A stretch of 6,676 nucleotides of DNA from Solimonas sp966252075 (GTDB lineage Bacteria > Pseudomonadota > Gammaproteobacteria > Nevskiales > Nevskiaceae), in the NCBI GenBank assembly GCA_966252075.1, contig CBINNP010000206.1:1-6676 (forward strand), read 5' to 3'. The notes under the pieces were generated by a model. It had not been told where the DNA came from and made no database searches. It worked only from the letters and a program-made list of their open reading frames with translations. Below, piece after piece: positions 1 through 5,652 of the stretch (position 1 is its first letter; each line of letters begins with the position of its first letter). Made by a program: the position numbers and the translations under genes.

Positions 1-55
1 GAATACCGGCCTGTCACGCCGGGGGTCGCGGGTTCGAGCCCCGTCCGCTCCGCCA
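1..55 (+). tRNA. tRNA-Asp (GUC), 3' part, cut by the left edge
   Basis: This is the 3' portion of an aspartate tRNA gene; the acceptor 5' strand and most of the D arm lie outside the window. The anticodon stem is 6-10 paired with 18-22, and the seven-base loop 11-17 carries anticodon GTC at 13-15. The variable loop is 23-27. The T stem is 28-32 paired with 40-44, with loop TTCGAGC at 33-39. The acceptor 3' strand is 45-51, the discriminator base is G52, and the CCA tail at 53-55 is encoded in the DNA. G at the discriminator position and a GUC anticodon are the aspartate identity elements. The sequence is close to the E. coli tRNA-Asp as I remember it. It is read rightward into the terminator that follows. 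Confidence 0.96.
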
Positions 56-65
56 CGAAACAAGT

Positions 66-95
66 AGAAGGCGCCGAAAGGCGCCTTTTTCTTTT
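66..95 (+). terminator. Intrinsic terminator after tRNA-Asp
   Basis: An 8-bp stem (68-75 with 80-87; core GGCGCC) closes a GAAA tetraloop and is followed by TTTTTCTTTT, the classic Rho-independent layout. It lies 11 bases after the tRNA CCA end, so it ends the tRNA transcript. The rhodanese gene on the other strand stops at 133. In that direction the hairpin is preceded by an A-rich tract and followed by only a few Ts, so it may also work, less well, for that gene. Confidence 0.9.
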
Positions 96-132
96 GTGCG
101 TGTCGCAAAGGCAGGCGGGCTCGACCGGGCGC

Positions 133-498
133 TTATTCGGTCGGCATCAGATCCTTCAGCGCGCGCCAGCCGCCGTCGACCGACCAGACGTGGCGATAAC
201 CCATCTTCTGCAGATTGTCGGCTGCCAGCGCCGAGCGGAAACCGCCGCCACAGTAAAGAAACAGCGGCGTGTCCTTGTCCGGATGGCGAACCTCGATATC
301 GCGTTCAATGATGCCTTTGCCGAGCCATTCGGCGCCGCGGACATGGCCGGCCGCGTACTCGCTCTCCTCGCGGACGTCGATCAGCCTGGCACCCGCCTCC
401 GCCGCCAGTTTCTCCGGCAACTGGCTGGCGTGGATTTCGCGGACCTTAGCGCGGACGGCGTTGACCAGCGCGAGGAAGCCGGGTGAATGATCGGCCAT
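133..498 (-). CDS. Single-domain rhodanese-like sulfurtransferase
   Basis: A 121-residue cytoplasmic protein consisting of one rhodanese domain after a short N-terminal helix. The CDC25/rhodanese A motif is DVRE at 41-44 followed by GHVRGA at 51-56. The active-site loop is C83-GGGF-R88-S89, with Cys83 as the persulfide-carrying residue and a six-residue loop typical of sulfur, not phosphate, transfer. The C-terminal motif is the VDGGWRA segment at 107-113. Single-domain rhodaneses move sulfane sulfur from thiosulfate or protein persulfides to cyanide, thiols or partner proteins; the physiological acceptor here is unknown. The ATG at 498 is supported by AAGGAG six bases upstream (505-510). There is no signal peptide. 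It is transcribed away from the hydrolase gene, with a shared 62-bp promoter region. The family call is firm; the specific role is not. Confidence 0.93.
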   Translation of the reverse strand: MADHSPGFLALVNAVRAKVREIHASQLPEKLAAEAGARLIDVREESEYAAGHVRGAEWLGKGIIERDIEVRHPDKDTPLFLYCGGGFRSALAADNLQKMGYRHVWSVDGGWRALKDLMPTE

Positions 499-560
499 GG
501 AATGCTCCTTGGAGGCTCGGGCATGCGTTAGATTAGCGCAGCATTCCGGGAGGCGGTGCG
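499..560. promoter_or_regulatory. Shared divergent 5' region of rhodanese and hydrolase genes
   Basis: These 62 bp separate two divergent start codons and so should hold promoters for both. Ribosome-binding sites are clear: AAGGAG (minus strand, 505-510) for the rhodanese and GGGAGG (548-553) for the hydrolase. The only A/T-rich patch is GTTAGATTAG at 527-536. It contains TAGATT (529-534), a 4-of-6 match to the sigma-70 -10 box on the plus strand. I see no convincing -35 box, so the promoters themselves are inferred. Confidence 0.3.
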
Positions 561-1340
561 ATGGCGCAGTCTGTGGTGCTGATTCACGGCATGTGGTGCA
601 CCGCGGGGAACTGGCAGAAGGTGCGCCAGTTGCTCAGCGCGCGTGGCTATCACTGCGTGGTGCCGTCGCTGCCGGCGCATGACGCCAGTTCCGACCAGCC
701 GCTGCAGGTGCGTGGCCGGCGTCTGCTCGACTACCTCGGGCATCTGGAACAGATGATCGCGGCGCAGCGCTTCGCTGCGCCGCCGGTGCTGATCGGACAC
801 GGCATGGGCGCGGCTCTAGCCTCGCAGCTGGCGCCGCGAATCGGAGCCCTGGCGCAGGTGCTGCTGACGCCGACGATGCCGGTCGGCTTTTCTCCGAGCA
901 GCCTCGCGGCGCTGACGCCGCAACTTCTGCTGTCGAGCTGGAATGGCGTTCACAAGCCGAGATTCGAGTGGGCGCGCCGCTACCTGTTCAACGGGCTGGC
1001 GCAGGAGCGGCAGCGGGTCCTGTATGAAACGCTGGTCCATGAATCGGTGCGTGCCGCACTGGAACTCGGCCTCGGCCTGGCCGGCGCCGGCGGAGCGACG
1101 GTGCATGCCGATGGCTGTCCGAGTTACGTGGTCAGCTGCGGTCGCGATCGCCTGGTGCCGGCTCGGGTCGGCCGCCGCCTGACGCAGCGCCGCGGCGCTA
1201 CCGCCTTGCGCCACTATCCGCAGCGCGGGCACTGGGTCATCGACGACGACGACACCGAGGAAATGCTGCACGGCATCTGCAGCTGGCTGCGGCCTTTCGA
1301 GCGGCGCGCCGAGCATGCTGGAAGTTCGCCGGCGGGATGA
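561..1340 (+). CDS. Alpha/beta-hydrolase-fold protein lacking the nucleophilic serine
   Basis: A 259-residue protein with the layout of an alpha/beta hydrolase. After strand VVLIHG (5-10) comes the oxyanion-hole region HGMW (9-12). The nucleophile elbow follows strand PVLIG. The acid is in CGRDRLVP (Asp196), and the catalytic His is in QRGHW (His224). A cap-like helical insert spans roughly 110-180. The odd point is the elbow, which reads GHGMG (79-83) where the family has GxSxG, so residue 81 is Gly (codon GGC, 801-803) and not Ser. Asp196 and His224 remain. The protein may therefore be non-hydrolytic (a binding or chaperone-like role) or may use another chemistry. No signal peptide is visible, so it is probably cytoplasmic. 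GGGAGG lies seven bases before the ATG. No substrate can be assigned. Confidence 0.85.
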   Translation: MAQSVVLIHGMWCTAGNWQKVRQLLSARGYHCVVPSLPAHDASSDQPLQVRGRRLLDYLGHLEQMIAAQRFAAPPVLIGHGMGAALASQLAPRIGALAQVLLTPTMPVGFSPSSLAALTPQLLLSSWNGVHKPRFEWARRYLFNGLAQERQRVLYETLVHESVRAALELGLGLAGAGGATVHADGCPSYVVSCGRDRLVPARVGRRLTQRRGATALRHYPQRGHWVIDDDDTEEMLHGICSWLRPFERRAEHAGSSPAG

Positions 1341-1356
1341 AGAAAAATTTTTCTTC
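1339..1356. repeat. Perfect 18-bp A/T-rich palindrome at the hydrolase stop
   Basis: GAAGAAAAATTTTTCTTC is a perfect inverted repeat without spacer, centred on A5T5. It begins inside the TGA stop of the hydrolase gene. It is sharply A/T-rich against very G/C-rich surroundings. Without a loop it would make a poor RNA hairpin, so a DNA-level role (a protein site, a bend) or chance is more likely than a terminator. Function unknown. Confidence 0.6.
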
Positions 1357-1383
1357 GGCGATGAAACCAATCGGCCGACGCGA

Positions 1384-1415
1384 TGTTCAAAGACTGTGAA
1401 CACTCCCGGTGTTCA
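1384..1415. promoter_or_regulatory. Three alternating TGTTCA half-sites with 13-bp period
   Basis: TGTTCA occurs at 1384-1389 and 1410-1415, and its inverse TGAACA lies exactly between them at 1397-1402. The arrangement is TGTTCA-N7-TGAACA-N7-TGTTCA. The right pair extends to a 7-bp inverted repeat (1397-1403 and 1409-1415, spacer TCCCG). Regular spacing in alternating orientation is how dimeric regulators often bind. Against that, the site lies between the 3' ends of two convergent genes and not at an obvious promoter. The right pair could also simply be an RNA stem-loop. The regulator, if any, is unknown. Confidence 0.35.
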
Positions 1416-1432
1416 TACCACTCCCAACCTTT

Positions 1433-1462
1433 GCCGGGCATCGATTCGCGTCGGTGCCCGGC
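1433..1462. terminator. Strong hairpin between convergent genes, possible bidirectional terminator
   Basis: GCCGGGCA (1433-1440) pairs with TGCCCGGC (1455-1462). Inside it, a T·G wobble and CGA/TCG (1442-1444 with 1451-1453) continue the stem to a TTCGCG loop, giving about 12 pairs. On the plus side it is followed by GCTCTCTTT, a poor U-tract; on the minus side there is no U-tract. Its position between the hydrolase stop (1340) and the DUF6918-like stop (1486) suggests transcript ending for both. The weak tails make an intrinsic mechanism uncertain. Confidence 0.45.
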
Positions 1463-1485
1463 GCTCTCTTTGGCGGCGCGGGAGT

Positions 1486-1926
1486 TCAGAGATAGCCGCG
1501 GATCAGTCGGCCCAGCGCCGGTATCGCGCTGGCGACCTCGTCTTCGGCAAACCCGCGCATCTTGCCGTAAACCGATTTGACGGCCGTATTGCTGCTGGCC
1601 GCAATACGCGCATCGGCGACGCCGAGCAGGCGGGCCACGGCGTCCGGGCTGCGTTTCTGCAGGAACACGCTGAAGTCGCCATCGGCGCCATTCAGAAATT
1701 CTTCATACAGGGGTTGCAGCGCAACGATAAACTCAGGCGCGAGCCTCTGGGTGGCGCGCGCCAGCAGATCCGGCTTGGCGGTTTTCAGCATTGCCAGCCC
1801 GGCGCGGATGCCGGCACCGCGCAGGCCCGAGCGACTGCGGACATGGTCTTCGACCAGCTGTAACAGGTCGGCGGCGAACAGATCCCTCTGGCGCGGCGAC
1901 CACAGGATGTCGATCAATTTCTTCAC
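1486..1926 (-). CDS. DUF6918-like small helical protein
   Basis: A 146-residue protein, mostly helical, soluble, without signal peptide or membrane segment. From memory it fits the DUF6918 pattern. An N-terminal KKLIDILWSPRQRD segment leads to a DLLQLVEDHV helix (20-29) and a SGLRGAGIRAG segment (33-43). The middle has RLAPEFIVALQPLY (61-74) and LLGVADARIA (100-109). The end has KSVYGKMRG (117-125) and AIPALGRLI. No catalytic motif is visible and the family function is unknown to me. The start is uncertain. GTG at 1926 gives the family-like beginning but has no clear Shine-Dalgarno. ATG at 1974 (16 residues more) has AGGG six bases upstream but would overlap the divergent ABC1 gene by 38 bp. 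The open frame reaches back to 2073, where it is only antisense to ABC1 coding. The head-to-head position suggests co-regulation with that kinase. Confidence 0.7.
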   Translation of the reverse strand: MKKLIDILWSPRQRDLFAADLLQLVEDHVRSRSGLRGAGIRAGLAMLKTAKPDLLARATQRLAPEFIVALQPLYEEFLNGADGDFSVFLQKRSPDAVARLLGVADARIAASSNTAVKSVYGKMRGFAEDEVASAIPALGRLIRGYL

Positions 1927-1936
1927 GGTTCGATAG

Positions 1937-3349
1937 ATGAGTGCAGACCCCAAGTGGCGCGGCAAGCCTAGCATCTCGGCCCTGAAAACCCGGCCGATCG
2001 AGCGCAGCGTGGCGCTGACCAAGCTGGGAGTGGGTGCGGGCGCCAAGTTGATGGCGCACTCGATCGCCAACATCTTTCGCGGCGAGATCGCCCGCGACCA
2101 CGCCGACCGCGAGTTCTACGAGCGTCAGGCGCAGATCCTGGCCGACGAGCTCGGCAAGCTCAAAGGCAGCGTGATGAAGGCCGGGCAGATGCTGTCGCTG
2201 TATGGCCAGTACTTCCTGCCCGAGGAAGCGGTCACCGTGCTGTCGCAACTGCAGGACGATACGCCGCCGGTAGACTGGAAGGTCGTCGAACCGGTGCTGC
2301 AGAGGGCGATCGGCCGGAGCCGCCTGCGCGAGCTGGAGATCGATCCGGAGCCGCTGGCGGCGGCGTCGCTGGGGCAGGTGCATCGGGCACTGCGGCGGCA
2401 AGACGGCCTCGAACTCTGCGTGAAGATCCAGTACCCGGGCGTCGCCGACGCGATCGAGAGCGATATCCGCAGCCTGTCGGGCTTGCTGTTGATGACGCGG
2501 CTGACGCCTCGCGGACTCGATCTGCGGCCGGTGTTCAACGAAGTGCGCGAGATGCTGTATCGCGAGGTCGATTACGAAGCCGAGGCGCATTTCACCAAGA
2601 CCTTCGCCGAGCGGCTGGCCGGCGATTCGCGCTATGTGGTGCCGCGCGTGATCGACGCTTACTCGAGTGCGCAGGTGCTGACCACCACCTACGAGCACAA
2701 CCTGCACGTCCGCGATCCGCAGGTACAGGCGCTAAGCCAGGCCCGCCGCAACCGCCTGGGTTCGGCTTTTCTCGAACTGTTCTTCAACGAATTCTTCCGC
2801 TGGGGTCTTGTGCAATCGGACCCGCATTTCGGCAACTACCGGTTGCGTTTGGGTGCCAATGCCGACGAGGACCGCATCGTCCTGCTCGACTTCGGCGCCA
2901 CGCGGGTGTTCGGCCGCGGCTTCATCGAGAGTTACAGCGATATCGTCGAGGGGGCGCTGCAGCGCGATCGCGAGCAGTTGCTGCGGGGAGCGGTGGCGAT
3001 CGGCCTGATGCAGAAGAGCTTCCCCAAAAGCGTCACCGATGCGTTTGCGGCCATGTGCGAATCCATTGTCGAGCCGTTCGAGACGCCGCAGGACTCCCGT
3101 GCCCCGGCGGCGCTGTTCAATGAGCAGGGTGCGTATCGCTGGGGACATAGCGATTTGCCGATGCGCAGCGGCAAGATCGCCGCGACCAACGCCTTGTCCG
3201 TGCACTTTCGCGTGCCGCCGCGAGAGATCGTTTTCCTGCATCGCCGGCTCGCCGGCGTCTTCATCATGCTGGCGACGCTGCGTTGCGAGCTGTGTTCGCG
3301 GCCGTTGCTGATCGACGCCCTGCGCGACGCCCGGCTCGGCAACGGGTAG
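1937..3349 (+). CDS. ABC1/UbiB/ADCK-family atypical kinase
   Basis: A 470-residue protein with the full set of ABC1 kinase-like motifs. There is an N-terminal helix with GVGAGAKL (31-38), and the KxGQ signature is KAGQ at 81-84. The Ala-rich loop AAASLGQV (141-148) replaces the usual Gly-rich loop. The ATP-anchoring Lys is Lys163 in CVKIQYPG. The acidic motif is EVDYEAEA (210-217), the catalytic loop is SDPHFGN (294-300, Asp295 and Asn300), and the metal-binding DFG is at 318-320. Known relatives (UbiB, COQ8/ADCK3) support ubiquinone biosynthesis as ATPases that handle lipid precursors. KGSVMKAGQMLS and QSDPHFGN look closer to the COQ8/ADCK3 type than to classical UbiB, and the clear C-terminal twin membrane helices of E. 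coli UbiB are absent. It is therefore probably a paralogue, not the ubi-operon UbiB. The ATG follows an in-frame TAG directly, so no earlier start is possible. No Shine-Dalgarno is evident. Confidence 0.9.
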   Translation: MSADPKWRGKPSISALKTRPIERSVALTKLGVGAGAKLMAHSIANIFRGEIARDHADREFYERQAQILADELGKLKGSVMKAGQMLSLYGQYFLPEEAVTVLSQLQDDTPPVDWKVVEPVLQRAIGRSRLRELEIDPEPLAAASLGQVHRALRRQDGLELCVKIQYPGVADAIESDIRSLSGLLLMTRLTPRGLDLRPVFNEVREMLYREVDYEAEAHFTKTFAERLAGDSRYVVPRVIDAYSSAQVLTTTYEHNLHVRDPQVQALSQARRNRLGSAFLELFFNEFFRWGLVQSDPHFGNYRLRLGANADEDRIVLLDFGATRVFGRGFIESYSDIVEGALQRDREQLLRGAVAIGLMQKSFPKSVTDAFAAMCESIVEPFETPQDSRAPAALFNEQGAYRWGHSDLPMRSGKIAATNALSVHFRVPPREIVFLHRRLAGVFIMLATLRCELCSRPLLIDALRDARLGNG

Positions 3350-3359
3350 GCAACGGGTA
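3338..3359 (+). repeat. 11-bp tandem duplication across the ABC1 stop codon
   Basis: GGCAACGGGTA occurs twice head to tail (3338-3348 and 3349-3359), and GGC continues the pattern at 3360-3362. The TAG stop of the ABC1 gene (3347-3349) spans the junction of the two copies. The second copy lies after the stop and does not change the protein. It is probably a slippage duplication. Confidence 0.8.
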
Positions 3360-3488
3360 GGCCGTACAGCCAGGCGGATTTGTCCGCTCGTTCAATTCGC
3401 CATGCGAGGGCCTTCGCTAGGATCGCCCCAGCGCCATATCGCGCACGAGAAGCCGCGCACGCGGCCGCATGCATCGAGGAGAGCGGCA
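3350..3488 (+). promoter_or_regulatory. Upstream region of the DUF1329 gene
   Basis: This 139-bp gap should carry the promoter of the exported DUF1329 protein. A small hairpin GCGGA-TTTG-TCCGC (3374-3387) follows the ABC1 gene and has only a weak T-containing tail, so termination there is doubtful. TAGGAT at 3418-3423 resembles a -10 box but lacks a good -35 at the right distance. AGGAGA at 3477-3482 is a clear ribosome-binding site. An open frame continues upstream to an ATG at 3402, but the added sequence is Arg/Pro/His-rich and would bury the signal peptide. Confidence 0.3.
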
Positions 3489-4841
3489 ATGAAAATCCAG
3501 TACACCGTCTGCGCGGTCGCGGCGGCCGTCGTCCTGCTGGCAGGGCAGGCCTACGCCAAGGTCGGGCAGGGCGAGGCCGATGCGCTCGGCAAGACGCTGA
3601 CGCCGGTGGGCGCCGAGAGGGCCGGCAACAAGGAAGGCACGATTCCCGAATGGACGCCGGAACCGCAGCGCGGCCCGCCGTCCGGCGATTTTCCGGCCAA
3701 TCCGAAGATCGATGGCGACAAGCCGCTGTTCACGATCAGCAAGGCCAACATGGCGCAGTACGGCGCCAAGCTGACCGAAGGCCACAAGAAGCTGCTGTCG
3801 ACCTATGACAGCTACAAGATGAACGTCTACCCCTCGCATCGCCTGGTCGACTGGCCCAGCCAGATCAAGGAGGCGACGGTCAAGAACGCAAGCAGCTGCG
3901 AGATGCAGGGCAGCGATCTGCTCAACAACTGCACCCTCGGGTTTCCGTTCCCGATTCCGAAGACCGGCCCGGAGCCGATCTGGAACCACAAGCTCAAATG
4001 GCGCGGCGAGGCGGTCACGCGCTACAACAACCAGCTCATCGTACAGGCCAGTGGCGACTATCAACTGACCAAGATCATCGAGGACGTGACGTTTCCGTAT
4101 GCCTCGATCAAGAGTCCGCAGCCGCTGGGCGGTGGCCCTGGCCAGTACCTGACCTACCTGTCACGGGTCGTGGCGCCGACGCGTCTGGCGGGCACCTTCG
4201 TTCTGGTCTACGACAAGACCGGCAGCGGCACAGAAGGTCGCGTTGCTTACCTGGGGACACCGGGCCTGCGGCTGCGCCGCGCGCCGACGGTCTGCTGCGA
4301 CAACCCGTACGAAGGCTCGGACGGGCATCAGTTCTACGATCAGGTCGACATGTACAACGGCGTGCTCGAGCGCTACGACTGGAAGCTGGTCGGCAAGAAG
4401 GAGATCTACATACCGTACAACTCCAATCTAATTGCCGGCCGCCAGACAAAATACAAGGATTTCGCGCGGCCCAAGCATCTCAACCAGGATCTGCCGCGCT
4501 ACGAACTGCACCGGGTCTGGGTGGTCGAGGCCAATCTCAAGCCGGGGACCAGCCATCGCTTCAAGACGCGCCGTTTCTACGTCGACGAGGACAGCTGGAC
4601 GATCGCCGCAGTCGACAACTACGACGTCCGCGATCAGCTCTATCAATTCCAGGAAGGTCACATCATCAGCGCGCCGAACATCCATTCGGCGACGACGGTG
4701 CCTGAAGTGATCTACCACTTCGACTCCGGCCGCTACTTCGTCACCGCGGCCTGGAACGAAGACAAGCCGATCGATGCGACCGTCACCTTCCGGCCCGACT
4801 ACTTCACGCCGGCATCGGTGCAGAAGATGAAGCCCAAGTAA
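3489..4841 (+). CDS. Exported DUF1329 family protein
   Basis: A 450-residue precursor. A short basic start, a hydrophobic core (about residues 6-19) and A-Y-A at 21-23 form a Sec signal peptide, with cleavage expected after Ala23. There is no lipobox Cys, so the mature protein should be periplasmic or outer-membrane associated. DUF1329 hallmarks are present: LTPVGAERAGN (37-47) with IPEW, GFPFPIP (151-157) with WNHKLKWRG (165-173), and YDWKLVGKKEIYIPYN (296-311). The family's RYELHRVWVVEA (337-348) and FYVDEDSW (363-370) follow. The family is related to LolA/LolB-like lipid carriers. It is often found beside DUF1302 outer-membrane proteins and RND transporters; none is visible here. Cys137/Cys148 and Cys269/Cys270 could form disulfides. 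The ATG at 3489 was chosen for the signal peptide and the AGGAGA six bases upstream. The ligand is unknown. Confidence 0.92.
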   Translation: MKIQYTVCAVAAAVVLLAGQAYAKVGQGEADALGKTLTPVGAERAGNKEGTIPEWTPEPQRGPPSGDFPANPKIDGDKPLFTISKANMAQYGAKLTEGHKKLLSTYDSYKMNVYPSHRLVDWPSQIKEATVKNASSCEMQGSDLLNNCTLGFPFPIPKTGPEPIWNHKLKWRGEAVTRYNNQLIVQASGDYQLTKIIEDVTFPYASIKSPQPLGGGPGQYLTYLSRVVAPTRLAGTFVLVYDKTGSGTEGRVAYLGTPGLRLRRAPTVCCDNPYEGSDGHQFYDQVDMYNGVLERYDWKLVGKKEIYIPYNSNLIAGRQTKYKDFARPKHLNQDLPRYELHRVWVVEANLKPGTSHRFKTRRFYVDEDSWTIAAVDNYDVRDQLYQFQEGHIISAPNIHSATTVPEVIYHFDSGRYFVTAAWNEDKPIDATVTFRPDYFTPASVQKMKPK

Positions 4842-4868
4842 GCGGGCCTGCCGCGGCTTGCAGTCTCG

Positions 4869-4896
4869 GCCGCCGGAGCGATCCGGCGGCTTTTTT
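4869..4896 (+). terminator. Intrinsic terminator after DUF1329
   Basis: GCCGCCGG (4869-4876) and CCGGCGGC (4883-4890) form a perfect 8-bp G/C stem with loop AGCGAT, followed directly by six Ts (4891-4896). It lies 27 bases after the TAA stop. The next gene starts only 20 bases further on, so that gene needs either read-through or a promoter within or upstream of this hairpin. A partial terminator setting the ratio between the two genes is possible. Confidence 0.9.
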
Positions 4897-4915
4897 CATT
4901 GAGCAGGATCCGCAG

Positions 4916-5419
4916 ATGAAATACCAGGAAACACAGGCCTTCGACCGTGCGGTGCAGACCGTACTGGCGATGTTCGTCGATCGCCGCTACTTCGAGCGCA
5001 AGAGCGCCCGCCTCGGCTATCGCGAAGCGCAGGTGCTCGAGTTCCGGCAGGACGCGCGACAGTCCTGCCTGCGCTTGCGCTATCAGGCGACGGCGCGGCT
5101 GCCGCTGCCGGATTTCGCGCGGCGCTTCGTGCCGGGCCTGCAGGCCGTGACCGAAACCCATCAATGGGATCTGCCGTCGGCCAGTGGCCACCTCGGCATC
5201 GAGATCGCCGGACTGCCGCTGCGGATCGGCGTCGACATGCGCCTGCAGCAAACCGAGACCGGCTGCGAAAACCGCCTGGACTGGGATATCCACTGCGCCG
5301 TGCCGCTGATTGGCGCTAAGCTCGAAAACCTCCTGCAGGCCGAATTGCAGGCGCGCTCGGCTGCCGACTACGCGGCATCACTGCAGTTGCTCGCCCACTA
5401 CGGAGCGGAAGTGCCATGA
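4916..5419 (+). CDS. DUF2505 (START/SRPBCC-like fold) protein
   Basis: A 167-residue protein whose pattern matches DUF2505, a family predicted to adopt the START/SRPBCC helix-grip fold that holds hydrophobic ligands. The first helix is QAFDRAVQTVLAMFVDRRYF (7-26). Alternating beta strands follow, including LEFRQDARQSCLRLRYQA (41-58). A LPLPDFARRFVPG segment (62-74) leads to the typical Trp in THQWDLPS (81-88). The C-terminal strand HCAVPLIGAKLENLLQAEL (126-144) leads into the long closing helix. There is no signal peptide, so it is probably cytoplasmic or membrane-peripheral. AGGA at 4905-4908 lies seven bases before the ATG. It overlaps the next gene by four bases (ATGA), so the two are one translational unit. 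The ligand is unknown. Confidence 0.85.
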   Translation: MKYQETQAFDRAVQTVLAMFVDRRYFERKSARLGYREAQVLEFRQDARQSCLRLRYQATARLPLPDFARRFVPGLQAVTETHQWDLPSASGHLGIEIAGLPLRIGVDMRLQQTETGCENRLDWDIHCAVPLIGAKLENLLQAELQARSAADYAASLQLLAHYGAEVP

Positions 5420-5652
5420 CCCACACACCCGATCGCCAGACGCCGCCCGACGATCAGCGCATGACGCTGTGGCAGACGATGCAGAGTGTCGGCGCCTCGC
5501 TGTTCGGTGTGCAGAGCAGTCGCAACCGGCAGCGTGATTTCAGTCACGGCAAGCCGAGCCACTTCATCATCGTCGGCTTGCTGGCAGTGGCGGCGTTCAT
5601 TGCCGTGCTCGTGCTGATCGTGCAGCTGGTATTGCGCCACGCGGGTCTTTGA
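5416..5652 (+). CDS. DUF2970 small single-pass membrane protein
   Basis: A 78-residue protein. The conserved block TLWQTMQSVGASLFGVQSS (17-35), then NRQRDFSHGKPSHFI (37-51), is the DUF2970 signature as I recall it. One hydrophobic segment follows (about 50-74, rich in V/L/I/A) and a short C-terminal tail RHAGL. The Arg/Asp/Lys-rich block before the helix predicts an N-in, C-out orientation. The ATG overlaps the stop of the DUF2505 gene in ATGA, which implies translational coupling. The N-terminal residues 1-15 (charged, Pro-rich) are not part of the family core, so Met16 is an alternative start. DUF2970 genes are often near respiratory oxidase genes in Betaproteobacteria, but that context is absent here. 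The function is unknown. Confidence 0.88.
   Translation: MTHTPDRQTPPDDQRMTLWQTMQSVGASLFGVQSSRNRQRDFSHGKPSHFIIVGLLAVAAFIAVLVLIVQLVLRHAGL

Noticed and set aside
28..55. tRNA-Asp 3' end as an integration (att) site
   Set aside because: No second copy of the tRNA 3' end, no integrase and no composition change appear in the window; the neighbours are housekeeping-type genes.
816..1403. Minus-strand open frame of 195 codons over the hydrolase gene
   Set aside because: Antisense to the conserved Asp and His motifs; Gln/Arg/Ala-rich translation with no domain.
1315..1863. Plus-strand open frame of 182 codons opposite the DUF6918-like gene
   Set aside because: The minus strand carries the family-like protein; this frame is its complement and starts inside the hydrolase 3' end.
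1733..2707. Long minus-strand open frame of 324 codons
   Set aside because: It lies antisense to the ABC1 kinase motifs and runs into the DUF6918-like gene. Its translation is Arg/His/Gln-rich without recognisable domains, as expected of a shadow in G/C-rich DNA.
3402..3488. Longer start for the DUF1329 gene at ATG 3402
   Set aside because: It would add 29 basic, Pro/His-rich residues before a clear signal peptide; the ATG at 3489 has a good ribosome-binding site.
3417..4064. Minus-strand open frame of 215 codons over the DUF1329 5' end
   Set aside because: Antisense shadow covering the signal peptide and ribosome-binding site of the real gene; no family features.
3998..4705. Plus-strand open frame of 235 codons inside the DUF1329 gene
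   Set aside because: A different frame of a well-supported gene; its product is Arg/Gln/Gly-rich and low in complexity.
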